A DNA stretch of 64,000 bases from an uncultured Gammaproteobacteria bacterium (GCA_958295485.1 OY282354.1:2748042-2812041), one strand, 5' to 3'. Positions 40,387 through 50,730 are shown, numbered from the stretch's first letter. Notes: generated by a model not told the origin, from the letters alone. Numbers and translations: made by a program.

Positions 40387-41271
40387 CTAGTCTGTCCCCT
40401 GTTTCCCCATCAGTTCAGTGAGATATGCGTGAAATTCAGGGCCTGTGTCATCGTGTCTCAGGGCATAATCGACATTGGCTTTCATATATCCGAGGATTGA
40501 GCCACAGTCGTTGCGCTTGCCCTCGAATTCACACAAATAAACGTCCTCTTTCCTGATAAGCGCGGCAATGGCATCGGTCAATTGAATTTCATTGCCGGCG
40601 CCCCTCGGAGTTGTTTCCAATAATGGCATTATCCCCGGCGTGAAGATATAACGTCCCACAATAGCCAGGGTTGACGGCGCCTCTTCGGGCGCGGGTTTTT
40701 CTACGACCGATTTCATTTTTTTTCCGGCAACGGCGTCTTCAACCGTCTCGACAATGCCATATTTGGGGGTATCTTCAAGGGGCACGTTCTGCACTGCAAC
40801 GACGCTGGCGTTTTTCTCCCTGTATATTTCAATCATCTGTTGCAGACAGGTCCGCGTCTCATGATAAATTAAATCATCGGGCAGGATAACAGCGAAAGAT
40901 TCGTCTCCAACGAGATCTCTGGCGCACAGGACCGCGTGCCCCAACCCCAGGGGTTCCTGCTGTATGACGTAGCGGCAGTTTGTCCCGGCTGGGGGAATAT
41001 TCCTGACGACCTCGAGTAATTCCTGTTTCCCCCTCAGCGCCAGCTCCTTTTCCAGCACGGCGTTTCGTTGAAAATGCGCCCGGATTATTTCTTTTGTCTC
41101 CGCGGTAACGAAAATCAGTTCCCTGATACCAACGCCGATTGCCTCCTCAACGGCATGTTGGATAATGGGCCGGTCGACCAAGGGCATCATCTCTTTGGCG
41201 AGAACCTTCGTCGCCGGCAGGGTACGCGACCCCATACCCGCAACCGGGAATACTGCCTTATTGATTTTCAC
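40387..41271 (-). CDS. galU: UTP-glucose-1-phosphate uridylyltransferase
   Basis: 294 residues: FPVAGMGSRTLPATKVLAKE (N-terminal nucleotide site), VILPDDLIY near 128, VEKPAPEEAPS. It makes UDP-glucose for the polysaccharide locus. Its start overlaps the upstream dehydratase stop by 4 bases (ATGA). Confidence 0.93.
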   Translation of the reverse strand: MKINKAVFPVAGMGSRTLPATKVLAKEMMPLVDRPIIQHAVEEAIGVGIRELIFVTAETKEIIRAHFQRNAVLEKELALRGKQELLEVVRNIPPAGTNCRYVIQQEPLGLGHAVLCARDLVGDESFAVILPDDLIYHETRTCLQQMIEIYREKNASVVAVQNVPLEDTPKYGIVETVEDAVAGKKMKSVVEKPAPEEAPSTLAIVGRYIFTPGIMPLLETTPRGAGNEIQLTDAIAALIRKEDVYLCEFEGKRNDCGSILGYMKANVDYALRHDDTGPEFHAYLTELMGKQGTD

Positions 41272-43163
41272 CCGCCATTACCACTATGGGCAACGGGATT
41301 ATCAGGGGAATCCTTGTCGCCGGCGCCTGGAACAATATCGGCTAATATTTTTTTTACCTGGTCGTCATTTGAATCCAAAAGGGCCTGCTCCAGGCGGGAG
41401 ACCGCCCCTTCAATCTCATTCCAGTCAACGGTCACGTGTTTTGCCAGGAGTATTTTGGCATTCTCCGTTTCTTCTTTTCTTTCAGTATCGTAGAAAAGTT
41501 CTTCCGCCAGTTTCTCGCCCGGCCGTAAACCAACGTATTGAATGTCAATATCTTCACCAGGCTTTTTACCCGCCAGGAGCATCATCTGTTCAACCAGGTA
41601 GCTGATCTTGATGGGTTCCCCCATATCCAACACGAAAATACCGCCTTGCCTTTCCATTACGACGGCCTGCAGGATCAGTTGGCACGCTTCCCTTATCGTC
41701 ATAAAGTACCGGCTGACTTCAGGATGAGTTACCGTCAACGGGCCACCCGCCTGTATCTGGCTCCTGAACAAGGGCACTATACTGCCATCCGAACCTAATA
41801 CGTTGCCAAACCTGACCGTAATAAAACGCGTCGCGGAAACTGCATTCATCCCCTCACAATAAATCTCGCCGATGCGTTTGGTCGCCCCAAGGATATTGGC
41901 GGGATTAACCGCTTTGTCAGTGGAGATAAATACAAATTTATCGCAGTTGAATTTATTTGCCGCCTCGGCGACGATCCTGGTGCCCGTCACGTTATTTTTT
42001 ACGGCTTCCGCGGGATGGGCCTGTAAAAGAGGGACGTGCTTGTAGGCGGCGGCATGGAATATCACGTCAGGCAGGTAAGCGCCGATAGCGTTTTCGACTG
42101 CCCGTTGATCGCAAATATCACCTAATACTGTAACAAGGTTGACTTGTGGAAAATTTTTTTCCAACTCCTGCTGTACTCGATATAAATTAAACTCGTTTCG
42201 CTCATAAATCACCAGGGAGTCCGGTCCAAGATCGGCAACCAAACGGCCAAGCTCCGACCCGATTGACCCGCCACCACCTGTTACCATTATTACCTTCCCG
42301 GACAATCCGGCCTGCATCGAGTCCCGGTCCAATTCAATTTTTTCCCTTCCCAACAGGTCTTCAATCGATACTTCCCGGACGACGTCAACCGTAACCTGTC
42401 CAGAGATCAAATCCTCGAATTTAGGCAGTGTTTTGAAAGGCGCGCTGGTACTTTTACATATTGCGACCAGCCGTCTCATCCTTTCAGATGATAGTGAAGG
42501 AATAGCTATGATAATCAGGTCGATACCCTGTTTTTTTACAATGTCAGGAATTTCATCGGAAATGCCTGATACCCGTATTCCATGAATTTCCCGGCCTGTC
42601 TTATCGGGATCATCATCAACCAAACCTACAGGCAGGTATTGCGTCCGGCCATGCCTTAACATATCTTGCAGCAACCTTCCTGCGGCCGCGCCGGCGCCTA
42701 TGATCAAAACCCGTTTACCGCTACTGATTTGCACTCGGCGATCTTTCAGGTATCGATATAAGGCCCTGTTTCCACCAAGAAAAACGAATAATAAAATCGC
42801 ATAAAGCGGGATCACCGTCCTGGGCGTCCCTTCCATCCTGGTGATCAGGAAAATCATCAGCATTGAAATTAACACTCCAAAAAAAATCGATTTGCCTATG
42901 CAGACGAGATCAGACAGGGAGGCAAAGCGCCAGATGCCGCGATACAAACCGAAAACCAGGTAACTGAAGGATTGGCAGATAACGAGGATCGGCAACGCCA
43001 GGGTTGCAGCCTGCATGAATTCTTCAGGAATGGCGCCCAGGTTGAACCTCAACCAGTAAGCCAGGTACCACGCCAGCGGGATCATCAATACATCATGCAG
43101 GAACACGGTTGCGCGCCCGCGCAGACGTAGCGCGAATGATTTTTTTCCTGTTTTACCGTTCAT
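41268..43163 (-). CDS. Membrane nucleotide-sugar 4,6-dehydratase (WbpM/PglF/CapD type)
   Basis: 631 residues. Four N-terminal membrane helices (~15-125) precede a CoA-binding-like domain (VLIIGAGAAAGRLL) and an extended SDR domain: MVTGGGGSIGSELGRLV near 290, FISTDKAVNPANILGATKR near 405 with the modified catalytic set of this family. It converts UDP-GlcNAc to the 4-keto-6-deoxy sugar at the inner membrane. It is operonic with galU. Confidence 0.88.
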   Translation of the reverse strand: MNGKTGKKSFALRLRGRATVFLHDVLMIPLAWYLAYWLRFNLGAIPEEFMQAATLALPILVICQSFSYLVFGLYRGIWRFASLSDLVCIGKSIFFGVLISMLMIFLITRMEGTPRTVIPLYAILLFVFLGGNRALYRYLKDRRVQISSGKRVLIIGAGAAAGRLLQDMLRHGRTQYLPVGLVDDDPDKTGREIHGIRVSGISDEIPDIVKKQGIDLIIIAIPSLSSERMRRLVAICKSTSAPFKTLPKFEDLISGQVTVDVVREVSIEDLLGREKIELDRDSMQAGLSGKVIMVTGGGGSIGSELGRLVADLGPDSLVIYERNEFNLYRVQQELEKNFPQVNLVTVLGDICDQRAVENAIGAYLPDVIFHAAAYKHVPLLQAHPAEAVKNNVTGTRIVAEAANKFNCDKFVFISTDKAVNPANILGATKRIGEIYCEGMNAVSATRFITVRFGNVLGSDGSIVPLFRSQIQAGGPLTVTHPEVSRYFMTIREACQLILQAVVMERQGGIFVLDMGEPIKISYLVEQMMLLAGKKPGEDIDIQYVGLRPGEKLAEELFYDTERKEETENAKILLAKHVTVDWNEIEGAVSRLEQALLDSNDDQVKKILADIVPGAGDKDSPDNPVAHSGNGG

Positions 43164-43313
43164 TGCGAATTAAACTTGCGCTGGTGAATGCTGGTATCAT
43201 ACCGCAGTCAGGTGGCATGTAATAGCCAGCTACTCCCGTTGTTCGTCGAAAGACGAAACAACAGCCTCCAAACCCACTGTCAGCGGGGACTGCTGTGCAA
43301 TAGTGGACAGGAT

Positions 43314-43421
43314 TGGCTTACTCACGCTGATAGCATAGAATATTTCGTTGATGGCAAGCGACCCTGGCTTACTCACATTGATAGCATAGAATGTTCCGTT
43401 GATGACAAGCGACCCGGGATT
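43314..43421. repeat. 51-bp tandem direct repeat, two units
   Basis: Units at 43314-43364 and 43365-43415 (TGGCTTACTCAC, GATAGCATAGAAT, CGTTGATG, CAAGCGACCC). The period equals 17 codons and a minus-strand frame (43230-43433) stays open across both with SKPGSLAINEIFYAIS-type repeats. It lies in the ~380-bp gap between the dehydratase and the GT2; nothing else is seen there. Confidence 0.85.
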
Positions 43422-43545
43422 ATAACTTTCCAAGGCACGTTGGTGAGATTATGCGGATTGAGGGAGCATACACACGTTGAGGTCAAAAATACCGGCGAGG
43501 GCACGCCCCCCTGGTGAGAAATGCGGGTCAGTAGAAGGGGTCAGC

Positions 43546-44442
43546 GTGATCATGGTTTCCTATTGGACCGGGCCCGTGCTGTCCACGGTCATCAAGGCGG
43601 TTCTCGCCCCGGACCAGGCAGGCGTGATCGAGCTCATACTGGTCGACAACGGTAATTCACCGGCAGTCGCCGGGGAGCTTGCGCGCTGGGCGGAGACGGA
43701 GCCGCGATTGACGGTCGTCAATGGTCACGGCAATATCGGGTTCGCGCGCGGCTGCAACATCGGGGCACACCGGGCAAGAGGCCGCTACCTGTTGCTGTTG
43801 AATCCCGACTGCCACCTCGGACCCGGCGCGATCCCCGCCTTGCTGGCCGAAGCCACGGCTCTCGGAGACGATTGGATGTCAGGTTGCCGCGTGCTCAACC
43901 CCGACGGGAGCGACCAGCGCGGGTCGCGGCGGGCCTTGCTCACTCCATGCACTGCCCTGGTTGAAGCATTCCGGCTGGACCGGCTGGCGCCGCGGCTGTT
44001 TCGTCCATATCGGCTCAACCACCATGATGATCCGCTCCCTGAAGCCACCACCCGCGTACCGGCCATCAGCGGCGCGTGCATGATGCTACCGGCCGCGACC
44101 TTCCATGCCGTTGGCGGCATGGATGAAGGCTATTTTCTACACGTGGATGATCTCGATCTCTGCTGGCGACTGCACGAGATGGGAATCCCGATCTATTACG
44201 CGCCGCGGGTGGAGGCAGTCCACCATGCCGGCAGCAGCCGGGGCAACCCGGTACGGATAGAGTGGCACAAGACGCGGGGCTTCCTGCGTTACTTCCGCTT
44301 GCACTTTTACAAGCTCCATCGGCTTCCTTTGCTGGCGCTTCTCAGCGCCGGCATTTTAGCCCGCTTCGGGATCAAGGCAATATGGTCGATACTCCATTGG
44401 CCGCGGAACGGACAGCCCGGAAACCACGACGCCAGGCGCTGA
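43546..44442 (+). CDS. Family 2 glycosyltransferase (rhamnosyltransferase-like)
   Basis: 298 residues from the GTG at 43546, which has AGAAGGGG five bases upstream; an in-frame TTG at 43477 adds 23 unlike residues. VIMVSYWTGPVLSTVI, LVDNGNSP, LLLLNPDCHL (DxD-like), and HVDDLDLCWRLHEMG near 220. It resembles WbbL-type rhamnosyltransferases and lies beside the dTDP-rhamnose genes. The last codons lie in the 82-bp tandem array. Confidence 0.85.
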   Translation: MIMVSYWTGPVLSTVIKAVLAPDQAGVIELILVDNGNSPAVAGELARWAETEPRLTVVNGHGNIGFARGCNIGAHRARGRYLLLLNPDCHLGPGAIPALLAEATALGDDWMSGCRVLNPDGSDQRGSRRALLTPCTALVEAFRLDRLAPRLFRPYRLNHHDDPLPEATTRVPAISGACMMLPAATFHAVGGMDEGYFLHVDDLDLCWRLHEMGIPIYYAPRVEAVHHAGSSRGNPVRIEWHKTRGFLRYFRLHFYKLHRLPLLALLSAGILARFGIKAIWSILHWPRNGQPGNHDARR

Positions 44443-44699
44443 TAACGGGGTGAGCGGGAAAATGCAATGGCTGCTCCATTGGCCGCAGAATGGACGAACC
44501 GGAAACCATGCCACCAAGCGCTGATAACGGGATGAGCAGGAAAATGCAATGGTTGCTCCATCAGCCGCAGAACGGACAGCCCGGAAACCACGACGCCAGG
44601 CGCTGATAACGGGATGAGCGGGAAAATGCAATGGTTGCTCCATCAGCCGCAGAACGGACGAACCGGAAACCATGACGCCAGGCGCTGATAACCGGGTAA
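44392..44699. repeat. 82-bp tandem array across a gene junction (3.75 units)
   Basis: Units begin at 44392, 44474, 44556 and 44638 (each CTCCAT...), exactly 82 bases apart. Unit 1 holds the end and stop of the GT2; unit 4 holds the ATG of the next gene. Internal landmarks: CCGGAAACCA, AGGCGCTGATAACGGG, GGAAAATGCAATGG. As 82 is not a multiple of 3, no frame crosses the array. Confidence 0.95.
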
Positions 44700-45598
44700 G
44701 CAAGAAGCCGTTCGCCGTGGTTTTGGGCGCGACCGGCCTGGGCGGGCGGTATCTCGTGGAACGTTTAGCCGACAACGGCTTCGAGGGATTGTGTCTCAGC
44801 CGCCGGGCGGAACCGGCCCCATATGAAATCCCGCCGGGCTTTTCCTGGGATGTCGCGCCCGAGGAAAAAGCCCTGGACATCCCCGCCTCCGCCGCCTTGT
44901 TCTCCCTCGCGCCAATCTCCGCATTGCCGTCCCTCATACCGCGCATCACCGGGGGCAACCGGTTGATTGCCCTGAGCACTTCCAGCGTACTTTTCAAGGC
45001 GGAAAGTTCCGATCCGGACGAGCGGGAATTGGCGCAAGCATTAGCGCGGGCCGAGGAGAAAGTCCAATCACTCTGCCAGGGTCGAGGACTCATCTGGACG
45101 ATCTTCCGCCCGACCCTGATTTACGATCCCGGCCGCGACCGCAACGTCAGCGCCATCGCCGCGTTCGTGCAACGTTTCGGGGTCTTTCCGTTAGTCTGGC
45201 CCGGTTCCGGAAGCCGCCAGCCGATCCACGCGGATGACGTGGCGCAGGCCCTGGTCGCCGCTGCCAACGCGCCCCGCGCACGGGACGCGCTCTTCGACCT
45301 GCCCGGCGAGACCTTGACCTACCGCGAGATGGTGCGCAGAATTTTCGAGGCCCTGGGGCGGCGTCCCGTTCTTCTCTACCTGCCGTCCAGTCTCGCCCGG
45401 GGGGCGTTTTACGCATGGCGGGCCATAACCGGTGAGAAATACAGCAGCGCAAGCCTGGATCGGATGAACATGACGCTTACCTTGGACCCGACCCCGGTGC
45501 GAGAGGCCCTTGGTGTCACCTGCCGGCCGTTTCGTCCCGAGTTTCCCGAACCAGCGAACCCGCGGCGAGTCTCCCGCGCCCCCAGGGTCAGTCCGTAG
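44672..45598 (+). CDS. Atypical NAD(P)-binding epimerase/SDR
   Basis: 308 residues, beginning [14 protein letters not shown] within the last tandem unit. [17 protein letters not shown] is a GxxGxxG Rossmann motif; [14 protein letters not shown] and [10 protein letters not shown] are typical of extended/atypical SDRs. No YxxxK is visible. Related proteins bind but may not turn over nucleotide sugars. It ends 11 bases inside rfbA, convergently. Confidence 0.7.
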   Translation: MTPGADNRVSKKPFAVVLGATGLGGRYLVERLADNGFEGLCLSRRAEPAPYEIPPGFSWDVAPEEKALDIPASAALFSLAPISALPSLIPRITGGNRLIALSTSSVLFKAESSDPDERELAQALARAEEKVQSLCQGRGLIWTIFRPTLIYDPGRDRNVSAIAAFVQRFGVFPLVWPGSGSRQPIHADDVAQALVAAANAPRARDALFDLPGETLTYREMVRRIFEALGRRPVLLYLPSSLARGAFYAWRAITGEKYSSASLDRMNMTLTLDPTPVREALGVTCRPFRPEFPEPANPRRVSRAPRVSP

Positions 45599-46499
45599 CG
45601 TCGTCGCCGTTAGAATCAGGCGGGCTGAACTCATCCGCCAATCGCAGCAAGTATTCACCATAGCTGCCTTTGCGCAGGCCATGGCCAAGCGCGACCAGGT
45701 CTTCGCGGCTGATCCAACCGTTCAGGAAAGCGATTTCCTCGGGAACGGCGATGCGCTGGTTCTGGCGCTGTTCGACGGTCTGAACGAAACCCGCGGCTTC
45801 CACCAGGCTGTCGTGCGTCCCTGTATCGAACCAGGCAAACCCGCGACCCAGCAGTTCCACGTGAAGGTCGCCGCGTTCCAGGTACCGCTTATTGACGTCG
45901 GTGATTTCCAACTCTCCGCGCCCGCCTGGCTTGATGTCCGCGGCGATACGAACGACGTCGTTATCGTAAAAGTAGAGGCCAGTCACCGCCCAGTGCGAGC
46001 GGGGACGCACGGGTTTTTCTTCGATAGAGGTCGCGCGACCGGCCTCGTCGAAGGCGACTACGCCATAGCGTCCGGGGTCGCGAACCTGGTAACCAAAGAC
46101 CGTCGCTCCTTGCTGCCGGGAAGCGGCTTGGCTCAGTTTCCCGGTCAAGCCGTGCCCATAGAAGATATTGTCGCCCAGCGCCAGGATGCAAGGGTCGTCC
46201 CCGATAAATTCCCTGCCAATCAGGAAGGCCTGGGCCAGCCCGTCGGGGCTCGGCTGCACGGCATAGCTGAGCGCGATCCCCCAGCGGCTGCCATCGCCCA
46301 ACAGGCGTTGGAAGTCTGAACTTTGGCGCGGCGTGGTGATCACCAGGACGTCCCGAATCCCCGCCAGCATCAGGACGCTTAATGGATAGTAGATCATCGG
46401 CTTGTCATAGACGGGCAGGAGCTGCTTGCTCACCACGCTCGTCACGGGATAAAGCCGGGTGCCTTCTCCGCCGGCGAGGATGATGCCTTTGCGCTTCAT
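45588..46499 (-). CDS. rfbA: Glucose-1-phosphate thymidylyltransferase
   Basis: 303 residues from [20 protein letters not shown]; the upstream extension lacks similarity. [29 protein letters not shown]. First step to dTDP-rhamnose. It overlaps rfbD by 4 bases. Last gene of rfbCBDA. Confidence 0.95.
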   Translation of the reverse strand: MKRKGIILAGGEGTRLYPVTSVVSKQLLPVYDKPMIYYPLSVLMLAGIRDVLVITTPRQSSDFQRLLGDGSRWGIALSYAVQPSPDGLAQAFLIGREFIGDDPCILALGDNIFYGHGLTGKLSQAASRQQGATVFGYQVRDPGRYGVVAFDEAGRATSIEEKPVRPRSHWAVTGLYFYDNDVVRIAADIKPGGRGELEITDVNKRYLERGDLHVELLGRGFAWFDTGTHDSLVEAAGFVQTVEQRQNQRIAVPEEIAFLNGWISREDLVALGHGLRKGSYGEYLLRLADEFSPPDSNGDDATD

Positions 46500-47401
46500 G
46501 ACGCTCTTTTCCAAACGAGTTCCGGGATCAGCCTTTGCGCGTGGAACTGCCACGATGGCAGGTGAAGGCCGAACGCGCCGATCACTTTCCGTGTATCAAG
46601 ACACGAATTCGCCGGACGTTTTGCCGCTGTCGGGTACTCGGCGGTAGTGACGGGACGTATATTCTCCGGACGAAGGCGTAATTCAACGCCGAGGCGTCGT
46701 ATCTCGTCAAGGATATAACTGGCAAAGCCATGCCAGCTTGTCTTGCCGGTGGGAGTCAAGTGATAAATGCCGCCCGCCCGCTCCCCGAACGTCTTGTCCC
46801 GGGCCATGCGATAGAGGCACAGGGCGGTCGTATCCGCAATGAACTCCGCGCTGGTGGGCGCCCCGACCTGGTCGGCCACTACGTCGAGTGTATCCCGTTC
46901 ACCAGCAAGCCGTATGATAGTCTTGACGAAGTTGGAACCATGGACCGCGTACACCCAACTGGTGCGAAAAACAAGATGCCTGCATCCGCTTTGTCCTATG
47001 GCCTCTTCCCCTTGAAGCTTCGTCCTGCCATATACGCTGAGCGGATTCGGTTTGTCGGCTTCAACGTACGCCCCCGACTTCGTACCGTCAAAAATGTAGT
47101 CCGTGGAGTAGTGAAGCAGCCACGCGTCGAGATGTTTTGCCTCGTTCGCTAACAACTCAACGGCTTTCACATTGATACATTCGGCCTTGTCGGGCTGGGA
47201 TTCGGCTTTATCCACGGCGGTGTAGGCGGCAGCGTTGACGATGGCAGCCGGCCGATAGTCGCGAACAACGGCTCTCAGGGCATCCAGGTTCTCGAGGTCC
47301 ACGGTATTCCTGTCGCAGGCCTTCAAACGGCCCAGGGGCGACAACGAACGTTGCAACTCCCAGCCAACCTGGCCGTTCGGACCAAGCAATAAGATCTTCA
47401 T
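46496..47401 (-). CDS. rfbD: dTDP-4-dehydrorhamnose reductase
   Basis: 301 residues from [42 protein letters not shown] and [11 protein letters not shown] (YxxxK) are canonical. Last step of dTDP-L-rhamnose synthesis. Four-base overlaps with both neighbours show tight coupling. Confidence 0.95.
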   Translation of the reverse strand: MKILLLGPNGQVGWELQRSLSPLGRLKACDRNTVDLENLDALRAVVRDYRPAAIVNAAAYTAVDKAESQPDKAECINVKAVELLANEAKHLDAWLLHYSTDYIFDGTKSGAYVEADKPNPLSVYGRTKLQGEEAIGQSGCRHLVFRTSWVYAVHGSNFVKTIIRLAGERDTLDVVADQVGAPTSAEFIADTTALCLYRMARDKTFGERAGGIYHLTPTGKTSWHGFASYILDEIRRLGVELRLRPENIRPVTTAEYPTAAKRPANSCLDTRKVIGAFGLHLPSWQFHAQRLIPELVWKRAS

Positions 47402-48456
47402 TGGTATTGTTTCTCGATCCAATTACGGTAATCAGCGTTGGTGATAGCGGTGACCCAATCCTGGTTTTCCAAATACCACGTCACGGTTTTACGGATACCT
47501 GTCTCGAATGTTTCTGCCGGCTTCCAGCCCAGTTCACGCTGGATTTTGGAAGCATCGACGGCGTAGCGTCGGTCGTGACCCGGCCGATCTTGTACCAGCG
47601 CGATCAGGGAATTGTACGAGTCGCCATTGGTCCTGGGGCGCATTTCATCAAGGATATCGCAAAGCGCATGCGCAACCTCCAGGTTGGTTCTTTCGTTCAG
47701 GCCACCGATATTGTAAACCTCTCCGGCGCTGCCGGCTTTGAGCGCCCGTTTGACTGCATTGCAATGGTCGCGGACATAGAGCCAGTCGCGAACCTGGCGT
47801 CCGTCACCATAAACAGGCAACGGCTTTTCGGCAAGGGCATTGTGGATGAACAATGGAATCAGCTTCTCTGGAAATTGGAACGGGCCATAGTTATTGGAGC
47901 AGTTCGTGGTCAGCACGGGCAACCCGTATGTACGGTGAAATGCGCGAACCAGGTGGTCGGCTGCCGCCTTGCTGGCGCTGTAAGGACTGTTGGGTTCGTA
48001 TCGATTGGCCTCAGTAAAGGCCGGATCATCCGGTTCAAGCGAGCCATAAACCTCATCGGTGGAGACATGGAGGAAACGAAATCCGGCTTTTTCCTCCACC
48101 GGCAGTTCGCCCCAATAGCCTGAAACGGCATCCAGAAACCTGAAGGCGCCTACGATATTAGTCTGGATAAAATCTTCTGCAAAATAGATAGAGCGGTCGA
48201 CGTGGGATTCGGCGGCAAAGTTGATGACAGCGCGCGGTTTGTGCCTCGTCAACAGCCTTGAGATCAAGGCGCGGTCGCCAATATCTCCCCGAATAAAAGC
48301 ATATCGCCCATCGTCTTCTACGGAGGCAAGGTTCCGCAAATTGCCCGCATAGGTGAGTTTATCCAGATTAACGATACTCTCTCCATCGGATTGCAGCCAA
48401 TCAATAATAAAATTCGCGCCGATAAAACCAGCGCCCCCAGTAACGAGGATGGTCAT
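47398..48456 (-). CDS. rfbB: dTDP-glucose 4,6-dehydratase
   Basis: 352 residues: TGGAGFIGANFIIDW, NFAAESHVDRSI, HVSTDEVYGSL (catalytic Asp-Glu), YSASKAAADHLV (YxxxK). Full length. Second step of the pathway. Confidence 0.96.
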   Translation of the reverse strand: MTILVTGGAGFIGANFIIDWLQSDGESIVNLDKLTYAGNLRNLASVEDDGRYAFIRGDIGDRALISRLLTRHKPRAVINFAAESHVDRSIYFAEDFIQTNIVGAFRFLDAVSGYWGELPVEEKAGFRFLHVSTDEVYGSLEPDDPAFTEANRYEPNSPYSASKAAADHLVRAFHRTYGLPVLTTNCSNNYGPFQFPEKLIPLFIHNALAEKPLPVYGDGRQVRDWLYVRDHCNAVKRALKAGSAGEVYNIGGLNERTNLEVAHALCDILDEMRPRTNGDSYNSLIALVQDRPGHDRRYAVDASKIQRELGWKPAETFETGIRKTVTWYLENQDWVTAITNADYRNWIEKQYQ

Positions 48457-48485
48457 GGGTCTTGCATCTCCTGTATGAGCTACTA

Positions 48486-49037
48486 TTAGAACGGCGTCAC
48501 GAGTTCCGCCAGCCGCGGCTGCCTGCGATCCTTCTCCGAGAGGGTCGCTTCACTCTCCGCAATCGGCCACTTGATGCCGAGCGCCGGATCGTTCCAAAGA
48601 AGCCCTTTGTCGTGCTCCGGCGCGTAATAATCGCTGACCTTGTAGATCACCTCGACATCGGACTCAAGGGTCATGAAACCGTGGGCGAAGCCGATCGGCG
48701 CCAGGACCTGATTCCACTCCCCGGCGGAAAGAACGACGCTCACGTGCCGGCCATAGGTGGGCGAGTTCCGGCGCAGGTCAACCACCACGTCGAACACCGA
48801 TCCCCGCGTCACCCGCACCAACTTATCCTGGGCAAAGGGCGGCGTCTGAAAGTGCAGCCCGCGCACCGTTCCTTTCTCAGCTGAGCGCGAGTGGTTGTCC
48901 TGTACGAAATCGATGTCGACCCCGGCCGCGGCGAAGGCTTTTTTGCTGTAAATCTCGGAAAAGAAACCGCGATGGTCGCCGTACTTCTTCGGAATCAACA
49001 CCTTCACGTCCGGGATACTCAAGCGCTCAATATACAT
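48486..49037 (-). CDS. rfbC: dTDP-4-dehydrorhamnose 3,5-epimerase
   Basis: 183 residues: DNHSRSAEKGTVRGLHFQTP with the catalytic His, VVVDLRRNSPTYG, GFAHGFMTLE. It leads the rfbCBDA operon; a GAGGAG ribosome site lies 9 bases before its ATG. Confidence 0.95.
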   Translation of the reverse strand: MYIERLSIPDVKVLIPKKYGDHRGFFSEIYSKKAFAAAGVDIDFVQDNHSRSAEKGTVRGLHFQTPPFAQDKLVRVTRGSVFDVVVDLRRNSPTYGRHVSVVLSAGEWNQVLAPIGFAHGFMTLESDVEVIYKVSDYYAPEHDKGLLWNDPALGIKWPIAESEATLSEKDRRQPRLAELVTPF

Positions 49038-49191
49038 GCGTACCGTCTCCTCGCCCTCCTGTATAAGTCGCTATAATATGCCATCGGAGCAAGTAAGGCT
49101 AATCCCTGTTTTTCACGTTTATATAAACTTTTTTATTCCGATAAAATACTGTTGGACGTGACTATGGAGATAAGTAGAATATGCTCCTGTT

Positions 49192-49445
49192 ATGACAAAA
49201 AACCGTTACATGCAACCTTCCCCTTTCGCGCCGGGAAGTGGCGTTATGCCGCCATACCTGGCTGGACGGGAGAGGGAGCAAAATGTATTCGGAGAAGTTA
49301 TTGGAAAAAATGCTGGCCGAATGGGTGAACGTGGCAGGGATTGCGCCGCCTGGGTTATATCTGGAAGCCCCCGGGTCAGCGTCTGTTTGAAGCGGGCATT
49401 CCCAGCCTGATGACCCATATGCAGGAAGGTATGGAACGGAGGTAA
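49192..49445 (+). pseudogene. AAA-ATPase-like gene with internal deletion
   Basis: The first ~43 codons (MTKNRYMQPSPF, GSGVMPPYLAGREREQ) look like the head of a bacterial ATP-binding AAA protein. From 49346 a different frame carries a tail (GYIWKPPGQRLFEAGIPSLM) to TAA at 49443. Walker motifs are absent. The join implies loss of ~1 kb. Confidence 0.55.
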
Positions 49446-49514
49446 TTATGCCTGAGGCTATTAACTGTCGGAGCAATTAATCGCAGGGGCGGGCTAAACA
49501 CGCTAACCCGCGTC

Positions 49515-49997
49515 TCATGCCTGCTGAACCAGGACACTCGCAAGTCGCGGGTCAAAAGAGAACGTCACTTCCCGGGCAGCGCCGATAATCGCCGGAAATC
49601 CCGGATGCCGGGGATTGAGCAGGAAATTTCTCTCAGCCGGCACGATGGCGCTAGGCACTGACAGAGCCAGCGATTCCAAACCGGTTAACCACTCATCACC
49701 GATGGCTGCGGTTGATAATGGCGCCGGGTATGTGCGCCAGTCATCCGGCAACGCTTCGTCAGGGAGTTCCATCACGTCCGTGGCCTGCAAATCCAGGCGC
49801 AATACCGCGTACTCCCGCAGTACCTCATAATCACTTGCTTGTACCATAATCTCAAGATGCCCAAGGGAAATAGAACTTGTGAGATAGACGCACGCTTGCC
49901 CCTTGTTGTTCCACCGTCCCCCAAAACGGCGGGCGCCCTCGCCATCGAAAGCGCTTGCAAGCCACCTGTGTTTAACCAGTCGAAAAGCTTGAATCAC
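49515..49997 (-). CDS. RES-domain toxin (NAD-degrading family)
   Basis: 160 residues: FRLVKHRW, RRFGGRWNNKGQACVYL, SLGHLE with the conserved Arg-Tyr-Glu, and ERNFLLNPRHPGF at the C-terminus carrying the Asn. RES toxins phosphorolyse NAD+ or modify targets. The start overlaps the antitoxin stop by 4 bases. Confidence 0.88.
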   Translation of the reverse strand: MIQAFRLVKHRWLASAFDGEGARRFGGRWNNKGQACVYLTSSISLGHLEIMVQASDYEVLREYAVLRLDLQATDVMELPDEALPDDWRTYPAPLSTAAIGDEWLTGLESLALSVPSAIVPAERNFLLNPRHPGFPAIIGAAREVTFSFDPRLASVLVQQA

Positions 49998-50446
49998 GTA
50001 ATAATCCCATGCTCCATCCGGCCGATCAGGTCCTCTACGGCGCCCGCTTCCGTTGCGCTACGCAACATTTCAATCGGCGCCTTACCGCCCAATCCGGCGC
50101 TTGGACATAGCATCCAGCGGCGGGCACGGATTTGGTCTCCTTCGAAAAGATCAATGGTGGCCTTCAGGATTTCGGCGAAACGAAATAAGCGGTCACTTTC
50201 GGCGAGAGTGAAATGTTTCGCCTTGGCGCGGCGCGCCAGGGTCGCCGGAGAAATTGCCAGAAACCTGGAAAGCTGCTTTTTCTCCAATCCCGACAGTTCG
50301 GCCAGCAAGCCAAAAAAGCGGTAATGGAAGCCGGCTTCCAATTCTTCGAACAAATGCGGGCCGCGTCCGGGCACCCCCAATTGCTCCCAGAAAACATCAC
50401 CAGCCCTGGCGGGCTGAAATACCTTGCTCATTGCAGCTTTTGCCAT
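49994..50446 (-). CDS. Xre/MbcA/ParS-type antitoxin
   Basis: 150 residues: an N-terminal helix-turn-helix (GLEKKQLSRFLAISPATLAR) and a DUF2384 C-terminus (RARRWMLCPSAGLGGKAPIE). The RES partner follows with a 4-base overlap, the standard ParST/MbcTA arrangement. Confidence 0.88.
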   Translation of the reverse strand: MAKAAMSKVFQPARAGDVFWEQLGVPGRGPHLFEELEAGFHYRFFGLLAELSGLEKKQLSRFLAISPATLARRAKAKHFTLAESDRLFRFAEILKATIDLFEGDQIRARRWMLCPSAGLGGKAPIEMLRSATEAGAVEDLIGRMEHGIIT

Positions 50447-50550
50447 TAGTATAAATCCTCACTTGATTATTTGATAATATATCATATGAATACAGTGGGG
50501 CAAGGTCAAGCTCTTTTGGGCGGGTTATAGATGCAAGGCAGGGATTGCGC

Positions 50551-50730
50551 CGCTTGGCAAAATTGCCGAAGAAAACGGCGAAGACGCTTAAATCGGTAAT
50601 CGATACCTGCAAAATTCGGTTAAACAGATATGACGATGAAAACGAGTAAGAAGAAACTGCTGGAGAAGAAAGGTTACAAAGTAAGTGACGCCCAGGAATT
50701 TCTCGGGCTCACTGATGAAGAAAGCGCCTA
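50551..50730 (+). repeat. 180-bp toxin-antitoxin remnant, copy 1
   Basis: Nearly identical to 52342-52521. It contains the tail of an upstream frame (RLAKLPKKTAKTLKSVIDTC, ending in DDENE) overlapping the ATG of a small antitoxin-like head. The two copies bracket 1.6 kb of coiled-coil and dcd-like genes. The ~400-bp gap here holds only this. Confidence 0.85.

Noticed and set aside
44392..44699. CRISPR array
   Set aside because: Units are contiguous 82-bp tandem copies with no unique spacers and no cas genes.
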